Assembly (NCBI GenBank): GCA_009667805.1
Contig: CM019064.1
Span: 78,614,400-78,678,399 of the forward strand
DNA length: 64,000 bases
Direction: 5' to 3'
From: Leptobrachium leishanense
Lineage: Eukaryota > Chordata > Amphibia > Anura > Megophryidae
The translations under genes were made by a program, and so were the position numbers. Positions 23,860 to 36,707 of the stretch are shown piece after piece (position 1 is the first letter of the stretch; each line of letters starts with the position of its first letter). The notes below the pieces were generated by a model, which worked only from the letters and a program-made list of their open reading frames with translations, was not told where the DNA came from and did not search any database.

Positions 23860-24240
23860 CACTCTCCGCAATACTTACCTTTCTGGGCGCCGCCGGGGAA
23901 TGTCTCCGCGCGCCCGCTCGTTGGAAGGACCCCAGCCGCGACCACGTGATCCCGGCTGGGGTCCTTCCAACGTGCGCGCGCGCCCGAGACATTCCCCGGC
24001 GGCGCCCAGGAAGGTAAGTATTAAACACACTGAGCAGCTGCAGGGCCTGTCTGAATGCTGATAGAGCATTCAGACAGGCCCTGCAGCTGCTCTCCGCGAC
24101 GATACTTACCTTCCTGGGCGCCGCCGGGGAATGTCTCCGCGCGCGCGCTCGTTGGAAGGACCCCAGCCGGGATCACGTGGTCGCGGCTGGGGTCCTTCCA
24201 ACGAGCGGGCGCGCGGAGACATTCTCGGCGGCGCCAGGAA
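23860..24240. repeat. Tandem GC-rich foldbacks
   Basis: A CTGGGCGCCGCCGGGGAATG ... GGAAGGACCCCAGCC arm occurs several times in alternating orientation (from 23880, 23960, 24110 and 24190), separated by a GCATTCGGACAGCC/GAGCATTCAGACAGGCC hairpin. A strong multi-stem fold. Confidence 0.8.
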
Positions 24241-24264
24241 GGTAAGTATAGTGGGGGGGGCGGT

Positions 24265-25240
24265 CCATGAGCTGGGGGGCATATCCATGAGCTGGAGGCA
24301 ATATCCATGTGGGGCCATATCCATGTGGGGGCATATCCATGTGGGGGCATATCCATGTGGGGGCATATCCATGATGGGGCATATCCATGAGCTGGAGGCA
24401 ATATCCATGTGGGGGCATATCCATGAGCTGGAGGCAATATCCATGAGCTGGAGGCAATATCCATGAGCTGGAGGCAATATCCATGATGGGGCATATCCAT
24501 GTGGAGGCATATCCATGATGGGGCATATCCATGAGCTGGAGGCAATATCCATGTGGGGGCATATCCATGATGGGGCATATCCATGAGCTGGAGGCAATAT
24601 CCATGTGGGGCCATATCCATGTGGGGGCATATCCATGATGGGGCATATCCATGTGGGGGCATATCCATGAGCTGGAGGCAATATCCATGAGCTGGAGGCA
24701 ATATCCATGATGGGGCATATCCATGTGGGGGCATATCCATGATGGGGCATATCCATGAGCTGGAGGCAATATCCATGTGGGGGCATATCCATGTGGGGGC
24801 ATATCCATGTGGGGGCATATCCATGAGCTGGAGGCAATATCCATGATGGGGCATATCCATGAGCTGGAGGCAATATCCATGTGGGGGCATATCCATGAGC
24901 TGGAGGCAATATCCATGTGGGGGCATATCCATGTGGGGGCATATCCATGATGGGGCATATCCATGAGCTGGAGGCAATATCCATGTGGGGGCATATCCAT
25001 GAGCTGGAGGCAATATCCATGAGCTGGAGGCAATATCCATGATGGGGCATATCCATGTGGGGGCATATCCATGATGGGGCATATCCATGAGCTGGAGGCA
25101 ATATCCATGAGGGGGCATATCCATGTGGGGGCATATCCATGAGCTGGAGGCAATATCCATGAGGGGGCATATCCATGTGGGGGCATATCCATGAGCTGGA
25201 GGCAATATCCATGTGGGGGCATATCCATGAGCTGGGGGGG
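24265..25240. repeat. Minisatellite of mixed 16-, 19- and 20-bp units
   Basis: Units CATATCCATGTGGGGG, CATATCCATGATGGGG and CAATATCCATGAGCTGGAGG alternate in no fixed order for about 1 kb. The core ATATCCATGAGCTGG is shared with the array at 8760-9170. Unit lengths are mixed, so all three minus frames stay open for about 370-420 codons; these are not genes. Confidence 0.95.
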
Positions 25241-25655
25241 GGGCATACTCATGTGTGAGCTGTGGGGCATAATAACCCATGTGTGTGCTGGGGCATTATC
25301 CATGTGCTGGGGCAAATCCATGAGTGAGCTGGGGCAAATCCATGAGCTGGGGCAGTATGATATATATATATCGGGGGGATATACATGTGAGCGGGGGCAT
25401 TTTTATATGGTCTGTTCTTATTGGAAAGCGGTCACATGACATTAAATAAAAGTATCGGTACTTGGTATCGGTGAGTACTTTTAAAAAGTATCGGTACTCG
25501 TACTCGGTCTTAAAAAAGTGGTATCGGTGCATCCCTATATATATATCTATCGCTTCCAGACCTGCGGAAGAGAGGAGACTTGTGAAAGCTTTTCTTTTAA
25601 ACGTAATGTTGGTCCAATAAAAAAGGTTTCACTATATACTGCTATACTTGTGATA

Positions 25656-27279
<1,624 letters not shown>

Positions 27280-27287
27280 TATGTATG

Positions 27288-27326
<39 letters not shown>
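27280..27326. repeat. (TA)n / (TATG)n microsatellite
   Basis: TATG units pass into about 20 TA units immediately beside the Tc1 right end, which explains the TA target. Confidence 0.9.
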
Positions 27327-27328
<2 letters not shown>

Positions 27329-27984
27329 CCATCACTATATCCTTTTTTTTTCTTCAGGTAATGGGGGGGGGGGGGTAGTGGAATTCTTGAGTGAGTTCCC
27401 TCACTTTTTCCCCCAGGACTTGACCCCTGAGTAGAAGATAAAAATACCTGTAGCCAAGAATCGTATCGGGCCTCTGCAGTTTACAGTGAGTGTTCATAAA
27501 AAACATTTTTAATTTTCCACATGTTTATTGCATCCAGAGAGTCAGCGTTCGACAAATGGGAACGATGCACGAAAAGAAGGCTTTAATACAATTTATATTC
27601 ATGTTGAGGCTCTTTGTAGACAGACTTAATTGAGGGCTGAGGATTAGTCGCAGTAAAATTAGTCCCAAAGTCCTAGCCGTCTACATGGCGGTGGAAGTAT
27701 GACTGGGCCTTTTCTAGTGCTGCCAATTGCATGGCGTGTTTGCTAATCTCCTGGCTCCGAGCGTTATGACATCATGGGAATTGAACTCTGATCACAACTG
27801 GCTGCAAGGAAACAGGACATTAAAAAAAGTTTGAAAAAATGGATTTTGATAAATGCTGACAGAAAAGCCATGGCTGCAGACTTCTGGTCTTGTAATGTTT
27901 TCATATATACTCAGAGATGCTACAGATGGTAAGCCATGCTTACTTAACCCTTTGATGCATCCCCAGCTTATATATATATATATC
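27327..27984. other. Unassigned
   Basis: Holds a G13 run near 27363-27375 and otherwise ordinary sequence. Confidence 0.4.
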
Positions 27985-28245
27985 TCTTTCCTTGTGTCCT
28001 CCCCGCTCTCTCCATCCCCTCCTTCCGTCCCTCTTCCATCCCCTCCTTCCGTCCCTCTTCCATCCCCTCCTTCCGTCCCTCTTCCATCCCCTCCTTCCGT
28101 CCCTCTTCCATCCCCTCCTTCCCTCCGCCTCTCCTTCCCCATCTTCCCTCCCACTCTCTCCTTCCTTCCTCCCCCCTCTCTCTTCCCCTTCTCGCTCCCT
28201 TTCTTTCTCCCCCTCCCATTTTCCCTCCCCTGCTGCCCCCCTTCA
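27985..28245. repeat. Polypyrimidine tract with 24-bp tandem units
   Basis: About 260 bp almost purely C/T on the plus strand. 28012-28125 is about 4.5 copies of CCATCCCCTCCTTCCGTCCC plus TCTT. The purine strand may form triplex (H-DNA). Open frames on both strands reflect the 24-bp period and lack of stops, not protein coding. Confidence 0.92.
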
Positions 28246-28446
28246 TATTTTTCATTCTTGGTACAGCTGAAATGCTTTGCCTTCAAAGCCTTCAAGCTTT
28301 TTTGTCTTGAGTCCTTGTTTTTATTTATATTATTATGTATACAGTGCTCAATATCCAGCCTGCCAATTGATATGATGTGTGTAAGGGGTGCAAAGTGATG
28401 GTACGTAAAGGAACCAGAATAATCACTCTTTGAGTAAGGGTTCTTA

Positions 28447-28873
28447 GGCTGGGGTCAGACGAACGCAGTGCGAACGCAGGTGCAGCCGCACTTTATCACG
28501 GCCGTAGTAGCAGCAAATGACGTCCAATGACTGGCAATATACGAAGTACGGCCGCATGAAAGTTCGGCCGGGCAACGCAAGCGGCAAACAAACGCATCTT
28601 ATTGAGAACGTGATACCGCTAGTACTGACGTACAGAGTGCGCTGCGTCCGCATAGCGGCGTGTGTGTGTGATTAGGAGACGTCAGACGCTGCTAATGTCC
28701 GGCCAACATAACGTCCAGATGCAAAAAGTGTTTTATTGATGATCCGTACAAAATCACGGCCGAAAATGCGCATCGTATGACCGCTATCGCGTATTCCGTG
28801 AAAAAATTCGTCCATTCGTTCGAACGCACTTTTTCACGGACAACGCGAAAAATGCGTTCGTCTGACCCTAGCC
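28447..28873 (+). mobile_element. CpG-rich MITE, subfamily B
   Basis: 427 bp with ends GGCTGGGGTCAGACGAACGC and ...GCGTTCGTCTGACCCTAGCC; flanks TTA and TAA. The interior has many CG dinucleotides and two loose palindromes. Collinear with the inverted copy at 22873. Confidence 0.78.
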
Positions 28874-28876
28874 TAA

Positions 28877-29324
28877 ATAACCCCCCCAAAAAAAAGAGCA
28901 ACAAGCTAAATATTTCATATTTGTAATTACAGTGCATGAGTGGAACCTGCTATTCGTTTATATGTGCAAAAAGTGTGAAAATGCAATGCAAACAGCATCT
29001 GACTTTATGTGAAATGAATCCGCTAAACAGGAACAAGTGAATAAGAAAATCAACTGTCAAAGGGTAAAAAAAAAAAACGTTACGCAAAGATTCTTTACCA
29101 TCCATGTGACGGTAACCTGAGAATTTGTGTGCAGGGAACTAGACAGAAATACAACAAAGCATTGAGGACAATAAGCTTGCATTATTTATTGTATCCATTT
29201 TTAAATGTTGGTTTTCGAGTAACCGTTTAGTTAATGTTGTTTGTTTGTAGAACTTTCATTATGTAATAACATAGTGCACGGGATATTCCCAGGCAGACGA
29301 GACAAGCTGTTGGGTGTCAACTAC
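28877..29324. other. Unassigned
   Basis: No feature recognised; one A12 run near 29068. Confidence 0.4.
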
Positions 29325-29327
29325 TTA

Positions 29328-29625
29328 GGCTGGGTTCACACCTAAGCGTTTTACAGCGCGCTCCTGCGCGCTGTAAAACGCTCAAACCGTGAAATCCCAT
29401 GATTCCCTATGTGGGCATATCCCACCTGGCCGTTTCTCAGCGCGCAGGAACGCGCTGAGAAACGGCCGACGCAAAAAGAAGTCCGGGAGCTTCTTTTCTG
29501 CATATAGCCGCGCGTTCGCGGCCATATCATAGCCACGTTCGCGCTTTTTTTTGTATGCGCGAACGCGCGTAAAAAAAACGCGCGCATTGTGCGACGCTGC
29601 ACTACGCTGTGGTGTGAACCCAGCC
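29328..29625. mobile_element. CpG-rich TWA-flanked MITE, short subfamily
   Basis: 298 bp with ends GGCTGGGTTCACACCTAAGC and ...GGTGTGAACCCAGCC, flanked by TTA (29325-29327, 29626-29628). Contains perfect small hairpins such as CAGCGCGCTCCTGCGCGCTG and CCGTTTCTCAGCGCG with its complement. Very CG-rich for this window. Confidence 0.82.
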
Positions 29626-29628
29626 TTA

Positions 29629-31401
29629 CTGTGTAAATAACAAAAACCTGCAAATTCTGTAATATAAAACATTTATTAAAGGGCCATATCTGATTTAATG
29701 GTATAGCAATCTTGGGAGGGGGTATGAAAACCTATCAGCCAACCATACATTTAGACATGGATAAAGCTTTACGATGGGATAATCCATTGATTTAGGAGCC
29801 TTTGGCTGGCTGGCTCCTGATTTGTGTAGCCTCGTCTTACAATTGGTTACTTTAACTCGTAATCTTTGTTCTTGAAATATTTTTCGGTATGTGTCTACAT
29901 ACATTTTCTCTCCATAACATTTGAGCTTTTATATATGTTCATCTGTATGAAAGTGAGTACACGAAATTACTTCACATTACTAAATCACTGTTTGCAATGT
30001 GGGGAAAATGAAATCTTGTATATGTTGTACCGAGGATTCAAATGGATGAGCACTGATGGTTTTTGGAGTGTCTTTTGACTAGGTGTTGCTAAAGGGACAC
30101 CTTGGGCTCCACGATCATTTACCGAAATGTAATTGGTCATGGTGTGCAATGTTCTCCTCCGACCCTTCAGCTGTTCTTGGGGTATGTGGGGCTATGACAT
30201 TTCTCCTCCTCCTGGAAGGCTGTCAACTGGCTCCCGCTCAAGCTCTACACGAACACGCGCTGACCGAACAAACCTTCTGATGCTTTCTTCAGCAAATTCC
30301 ATCAATTTCGAATAGCGGGCGGTAGAAGCGATGAGTTTAACCTTCTCAAAGTTGAAATTTTGAAAACGAGGGAGGGAGGTCAAGGCGTTTTTTTTTCCTT
30401 TGGATCTGCTTTCCGAGTTCCTGTTGTGAGGCACCTTCTTGGGAAAGCTAGATTACGTGATGTTTTCTCCTCCTAAGAAAAGGCTGTCGGCCAGAGTGCA
30501 GAGCGAAATAAATGCCACTAACCACTTCCCTGTATCATTTGGCAACAGATCTTGCAGTAATGTCGGAGCAGCGGCCCTTTGTAGTCGCTCCGCACTGACC
30601 TCAGATGTGGTCTAATAATGCCACTGACCCTGATAACGCAGATTAGCTAAAGCACAGGTTCTTGCCATTACCCTCGGGTCGGCGCTGTCAGACAAGATTT
30701 TTGAGATGGGAGGCGAACAATAAAGTGCTTAATAATGAATTAAGTTACTGTGTTATGCCGTGTAATCCGATTGTAATGGATAAAAATAGCTGTGGGTATG
30801 TTTTTAAGGTGGCGTCCAGAGTTCCTTGAAATAAACTCCAATGTTCTTGAATTACACTGCGTTAGTGGTTTACCTATGGGTACGTGATGGAACGGTGTCC
30901 TCTTCACTGGAGATTTTTCTTTTTGCATATAAATAGCGAGAATGACCGAGTATTGTGAAAGATAAGATCTGTGAAAGAGTTATTTGGGTGTTTGCTAAAT
31001 CAGAGTGTGGAATGAAGTTACAACTCTGAAATGTAAATACCACTAACGAAGGATCCGCTTGGAGTCTGAAAAGAAATACAGCCATATAACTTTTCTGGCC
31101 TATATAAAAGGGATATTTGTTGTATTGTTCAATTGTATCTTAAATAGATTCTATTTACTAGCATCTGCATTGTGTTTCTCTTTAAATCTATGACAAGCAT
31201 GTCCAGTATTTCGATTGTTTACCTTTTTTTATTTGCAAAATCAAGAAGGGGATGAATGTTTATTTGTATTTTGCAGCTGAACTTTGTCCTCCTGTCTTTT
31301 AACTTTTTAACCTGGTATCAGTTGTCTCCCACCTGTACAGAACATTAGAAACTCCCACCTTCTTCAAGAAAGATGATGAGCAGGAAGCTGACGCTGTTGA
31401 A
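29629..31401. other. Mostly unique; 30440-30740 candidate conserved non-coding stretch
   Basis: No coding evidence. 30440-30740 is balanced in composition, repeat-free and contains CAGATTAGCTAA and CTTAATAATGAATTAAG homeodomain-type sites. Needs alignment to other frogs. Confidence 0.2.
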
Positions 31402-31405
31402 TTAA

Positions 31406-32005
31406 AGGGATACTCTAGGCAACATGACCACCTAAGCTTTTTTAGGTGGTCATGATGCCCGGAGTATGCCGCCCTCTGTCCCCCCCCCTCCCTCCGCTCA
31501 GCAGTTCAGCGGAAAAAGCTGAAAACAGCTGAGAGACGCGGAGGACTTTACTCCGCCCTCCCAGCTGTCAGTCAGCAGAGCGGGATTCAGATTTCCCGCT
31601 TCTGCCAACTATTGCCGAGTAGGAGACATCATCGCGCTTTCAGCGCGATGACGTCTCCAACTCGCCGCAGTAGCTGGCGGCAGCGGCTGAGGGTTAGTGT
31701 TGCGCGCATCCTCTTGCGCGCAACACTAATCCTCAGAGGGAGTTGGGAGGAAGCCTGCCGATTGGCTGGCTTACGTGAGAGGCGTGCATGCGCGCTTCTC
31801 ACGTAAACCAGAAGGCAAGTAGAAGCAAGAAGGACGGGAGCGGAAGAGGAGGGGGTTAGTAAATAAAAAAAAGGACGCCGCTGGAAACAAGAGGATTTTA
31901 GGGTAAGTATCACAGTTACAAAAAAAAATCCCTAACGATTTATTAAGGGAATATGGATAGATTAAGATAAAAAAAGGGGGGGGGATTTTTGAGTGGAGTG
32001 TTCCT
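31406..32005. mobile_element. TTAA-flanked non-autonomous element with hairpin cluster
   Basis: 600 bp between two TTAA sites (31402-31405, 32006-32009). Ends AGGGATACTCTAGGCA and ...GTGGAGTGTTCCT are imperfect complements. Inside are hairpins: CCACCTAAGC...TTTTTTAGGTGG, GGAGACATCATCGCGC with its complement (31621-31660), TTAGTGTTGCGCGC with its complement (31693-31730) and TACGTGAGAGGCG...TCTCACGTAA (31772-31807). TTAA targets point to piggyBac or Kolobok (inference). A similar left end lies at 63510. Confidence 0.7.
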
Positions 32006-32009
32006 TTAA

Positions 32010-33868
32010 GCCCATGGATGCGGAAGACGTGTGTGGAACGTCATGGGTATTCCCGCTATATGTGGAGGATGTTCCCCACACGTCATCCGCTAAGGGAGCC
32101 CTCTCCTTCTCCCCTCTCCTCTCCCTTTAGGGTCCTGCGGTGGTCTAGCTTCCTTGAAATTTTTTTTTCTCTTTTTCATGTGTTTGTTATAGCATTCTGG
32201 CAGGGCATGACGTATACATATAATAATGATATATTGTGGATCTGCCTAGTCTGATGAAATAAAGGATCTATAATTGTCTGGGTCGTATAAAAAAAAAGTG
32301 ACTTCAAATCACGTATAAACCTGATGAGCAGAAAAACAATAAAAATGCGCTCGGCACACAGAAGTGAAATGGCTCAGCAGTGAAGGGGTTAATGAGATTA
32401 TCTCCTTGTATGTAGAAAATGACTAAATATGTTCACACTTCTTCAGTTAAGAAACCTTAAAAAAATAACTATTGGTGCAGAGTCGCACTGCACGGCGGGA
32501 TATTTTGATTTACACACTGCCGTGTAACTGCCGCTTGCTCAGCACTGTGTGCGCAAACATACTGTGTACAAAGTTTGTATTTAATTTTAGAAAGTTTTTC
32601 TTATAAAATAATCTTCACATCCGTGTTCCTGCAGCACATTTGTTTATTTGGCAGCAGTGGCGACTCTAGGAAAAATATATAGGGGGGGCACATAAGAAAC
32701 CACAGTCAAAACTGGGGGGGCACTAATAATTTTCGCCACTAAATCATACCACTGAAAAATCCTAAATAAATGAGTATATATAAATAAGATTCCATAATCC
32801 CAGAGTAATGGGCAATGACACCTTTTTTTGTTGTACTAACCTGGTACATAAATTCAATATTTTATTTGCCGCAGTTGGGCGTTTTTTTTTATCGATGTCC
32901 GATAACTGCTTCAGAAACTCAAATGTTCGCATATTACGGTGACCATTCGCTAAATAGGGAATTCACCATATTTTTGGGCGAAATTTATTCCCAGAAATGT
33001 GACAAAAAACAAAGGATCTACATATGAATAGACCCTTTAGTTTCTAGCTTCCATAATAACCCCTAAAATGCCATAAAACCAGGGAAATACAATAAAAATA
33101 ATGAACAGTGTGGCATGTAGCCTACCCATTCACCCTTAAATGCCATTATTCAAGGGAAAACATGAAATGAATAGACTGTGGGGCATGTAGCCTATCCATT
33201 AACTCCTAAAATACCAGTTATCAAGTGAAAATGTGAAATCTATACACTGCGATGCATGTTGTCTTCCCATTAACCCCTAAAATGCCATTAATAAATGAAA
33301 AAATAAAATGTATACAGCGAGGAATGAAGCTTGCCCATTAACATTAATATACAACTAAACCAAGGCAAAAACAAAAGTAATACACAATGTAATATATAGT
33401 CTGACCATTAATTAACCCTGTCACTGCTGAGCCATTACCACCGTGAAAAAAATTGTTTTGTTTTTATTTTATTATTCATGATTTTGTCTTTACACTGAAT
33501 ATGGTCATGTTGTGTATCATTGGAAAGGCCAGACACCTTGTTCGACCTCGTCGTACGACGCACCCGGCCGGAGATACATCGGTCAACGATGTGGGGAAGC
33601 TGGAGGCTGAATCCGGTTGGGGAGCACATGGGGGGCCAAGGAATAACCTTGGGGGGGCATCTGCTCCCCCTTCCCCCTCCCTCTAGACATGCTAATGTTT
33701 GGCAGACCAAAGAGGGCAACATAAAATGAAGCTCGCGTTAAGAGGATCCACAGGGGTTGAGTGAAAAAAAATAATTTCTTTCTAGGGCAGCTGAATATCT
33801 GACCTGCCCTGGTCCATCCCTACAGGGCTGAAAACTTCAGACCCCCAATATAACCTAGTGGACTCTTG
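32010..33868. other. Unassigned, with a short palindrome and G-rich patches
   Basis: 32018-32095 is a palindrome (GCGGAAGACGTGTGTGG and its near-complement). 32646 onward (CAGTGGCGACTCTAGG, then GGGGGGGCAC) looks like a DNA-element left end whose partner I could not place; GGGGGGGCAT recurs at 33650. No coding evidence. Confidence 0.35.
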
Positions 33869-34769
33869 CAGGGTTATCCAAAGAGATTCGAAAAGTCACC
33901 GCACGTTCGGTGACTTTTCGTTCTCTTCAATTCGGTTCCTTTTGCCGATTGCATTTCGGTGAACCTGCGGTGTATTCAGCAAACAGCACAGGGTCCCCGA
34001 ATTGCAGGGAAAAGCTGCCGTAAACTCACCGAAAACTAACCGAATGCATGCTGAAAACAAGCAAAAACATCTGGATTAACCTTCGAAGAGGAGCCGAACA
34101 GGAGCCGAACATGAGCCGAATCACACAGAGCCGAAGCAGCTGTGACGTAGAGGAGGCAGTGAATAAATTAGAAAAACCATTTGTATGAATCTGGGAAAAA
34201 GAAACGCTGTTTGCAAAGAAACTACTGAGCGAAAATGTCTGAAATTTTCACAGGAGGTCCAGGGAATGATAATAAAGAGGGCTGTTACAAAAAAAATAAG
34301 CAAACTGAAAAAAAAAAAAAAAAAAAATCGGACTTTTAATTTTTTTTAAAAAATTCAGAAAAATGCTTAAAGTATCCTAAAAAATCTATAAATAAAGAGA
34401 CTTTTTGCTGCAGAATTTTTAATGAACGGTTTATTAGATATTGAATTAAAACGGGAATATTTTTAACATTGAAGCCTATGGGATTCTCCTGAATAAATTT
34501 GCCGAATTAAACCACCGAATGGCAGAGCATTAGGGGAACCTTTCACTGCTGGTTTGTGTTCTCTGAATAGCCGAAGCAGTGCTTTTTGATGGGGATTTCA
34601 CTGCCCTCGAACAGGGACCGAACAGGCACCGTATGTGCAGGCAATTCGCCAGGATTTGGAGAATTGCCTGCTCTCTGGATAGCCGAATGGCCAGGAAAGG
34701 TAACCGAACACTGATTTTCAGCGTTCGGTTACCTTTCTCAAGCAATTCGAATCTCTTTGGATAACCCTG
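33869..34769. mobile_element. 901-bp DNA element, CAGGGTTATCC termini
   Basis: Ends CAGGGTTATCCAAAGAGATT and ...CGAATCTCTTTGGATAACCCTG, flanked by TTG (33866-33868, 34770-34772). Terminal bases match the small MITEs at 1584, 35003, 40765, 51654 and 59647, so it may be a longer relative using the same transposase. The interior repeats GAGCCGAA words and contains an A-rich run; I see no transposase frame. Confidence 0.8.
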
Positions 34770-35002
34770 TTGGTCCTCCACTAATAAAAGGAATTTTTTT
34801 TTTAAAAGTTACCAGCTTCATTACATGTTCCCTGTGACGAGACAACTACCACTGACAGCACTGCACAGAACACCATGCAGGGAAAGCCGTCTGGCTCCAA
34901 GTATAATTAGATGAAAAAATAATAGAAAATCCGTTATGTAAGTGACTTGGCTCCGCCACCTCACCAGCTTCACACAAGGAAGGAAGCCTATTAAGTGACA
35001 TA

Positions 35003-35184
35003 CAGGTCTATTCACAGAAGGGTGAAACTCAGGAGAATTGGCAGGAGAAGAGAAAAATCTAGGTCAAAATAGCCAAACCAGAAAAATCCTCCAATTTTTC
35101 TCACTTTCCGAATCTGCTATTTGGTCTAGATTGTTCTCTTCTCCTGCCAATTCTCCTGACTTCACCCTTTAGTGAATAGAACTG
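35003..35184. mobile_element. Palindromic MITE, CAGGGTTATTCA family, copy 2
   Basis: 182 bp with ends CAGGTCTATTCACAGAAGGG and ...TAGTGAATAGAACTG; flanked by ATA (35000-35002, 35185-35187). Central CTAGGTCAAAATAGCCAAAC as in copy 1. Confidence 0.85.
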
Positions 35185-35187
35185 ATA

Positions 35188-36429
35188 GTTACAGGGTTTT
35201 TCCTTCCCCAATTGGTTAGATGTCCTCTGACAAAATTAGAAATTACTGGTTGTTCTTAATTCTCAATCATCCATTCCCGAAGAATAGACTGGGGTTATTG
35301 CTGCCATCATTGGACAATCCACCATGCCAAACTAAGGGGCTGATTTGCCAAAGTTTATCCTCCACCCAGGTTGTTCATGTCGCAAAAAAAACTGAAAAAT
35401 TGGGTAATTTTTTTTTTATCCACACATGGTTAGTTTTGCACAGGTTTCATCCATGATATTCAGACGCATCGATGAATTACCCAAAATTCAGATGATACAC
35501 GGAATTCCTCTGACTATAAAGGCAGAAGTCTAGTGCTCAGCATTTCACATCAGAAACTGCAACATTGTGCCAGTTGTCTGCTCCAAGACAATCCATTCCT
35601 CCTTGTAGTACCTCCTTCCCAGCTCATGGTGAGACTCTCATTATGAGATGTGGGGGAAATTACAGCTCTTTGCTCATGCTGTTTCATTGTTTGATTGCAT
35701 GCATATTTATGTTTTTTTTTTCACTATATTTGGTATAATTATTCTATTTCGAGGGCAGAGGTTATCTTCAAAAGTTCAGGTTTTTATCTCTCAACACAAC
35801 ATTTATTTTAGATTTTTAGACACATCAGTCTTTATTCCAGATCCATTTCTGTTTATTAAAGAGAGCAGAAATAAGATTTGGTTAAAAAAAAAAAAAAGTG
35901 TTTTTATTCCTTTTTTTTTTTTTCTCCTCGCAGCTCCATGTCCTCCTCATTGTTATAAAATTGTTGTGTTTGCACTTAGCGGGGGGAATGGATGTGATGA
36001 TTAAATATATTAGCATAGAATTAGATGACTGTTTAAATTCCTTAATGAATTCCCGTGTCTTAAATATCACCGACAGCTATGGATAAAGCTGAATATTCAC
36101 ATTTGTGCAATTTCCCATTTTTATGGCATTTCATCACATGCAAATGTTCTGTGACCCATAGATGGTTTTTTTGGGAGCAGTGCCATTAAATTTTATTTAG
36201 CTCAGCAAGTGTGCATGTTGTCAGAGGCGGCATTGTTATATCCAGCAAAATCAATGCGCTAATCGGCTTGCCACCGCTGGCATAAATAGTTTAATGTACT
36301 ATTGAAATGTTTTGTATATAAACGCGGCAAAAATAAGTCCCCTTTTCAGGATACAGTAGTTTAAAGATAATTTTGTAAAATCCAAATAAACTGAGCTCTT
36401 AAACGGAAAAAATGTTTTCCATGTTTACT
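35188..36429. other. Unassigned; 35935-36360 candidate conserved non-coding stretch
   Basis: 35880-35935 holds A and T runs. 35935-36360 is non-repetitive and AT-moderate with many homeodomain-type cores (TTAAATTCCTTAATGAATT, CGCTAATCGGC, AGTTTAATG). No coding frame. Confidence 0.22.
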
Positions 36430-36600
36430 TAATGAACCATAATCCATTCCTTCCACTCTGACACCCGTCTGGCCACATCGCTGTACGCAGTTAGTGCGCT
36501 CAGCTCTACAAAATGTGATCCTCCTACAGAGGACAGTGTTTTCTAGCCTCGTCTGTGTCAGTCGTAGCTGTTTGACAGGAGGCTGAAATCACGTCCGGTG
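36430..36600. mobile_element. Fragment of GGGCCC-type element
   Basis: ATTCCTTCCACTCTGACA, TCTGGCCAC and GCAGTTAGTGCGCTCAGC match 12335-12425 in the same order. Termini not identified. Confidence 0.45.
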
Positions 36601-36707
36601 GTAGCACACACTACACCATGTGGCCCTCCTAGTCCAGCCTTCACAATGCAGCGATGGGCGCAGGAAAGTGAGGTCACACGGATGCACTCAGCCCTGCCCC
36701 CTGTGTC

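Larger units (their letters stand above)
23668..25537. mobile_element. 1.87-kb non-autonomous hAT element with foldback and 1-kb minisatellite
   Basis: Ends TAGGGTTGCACCGATACCG and ...GGTATCGGTGCATCCCTA, flanked by TATATATA on both sides (23660-23667, 25538-25545). The duplication is perfect but sits in TA-rich DNA. The left part repeats TATCGGTATCGG-type words. Then come a GC-rich foldback block (23860-24240), a minisatellite (24265-25240) and a right arm again with GTATCGGT words. No transposase. The plan equals that of 8539-9306. Confidence 0.88.

Noticed and set aside
24021..25321. Three overlapping open frames of about 370-420 codons on the minus strand
   Set aside because: They run across the minisatellite; the repeat unit lacks stops in all three frames and the peptides are shifted versions of one short repeat.
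27792..28398. Frames of 167 and 181 codons on opposite strands, Ser/Pro- or Gly/Glu/Arg-rich
   Set aside because: Products of the polypyrimidine tract with its 24-bp period.
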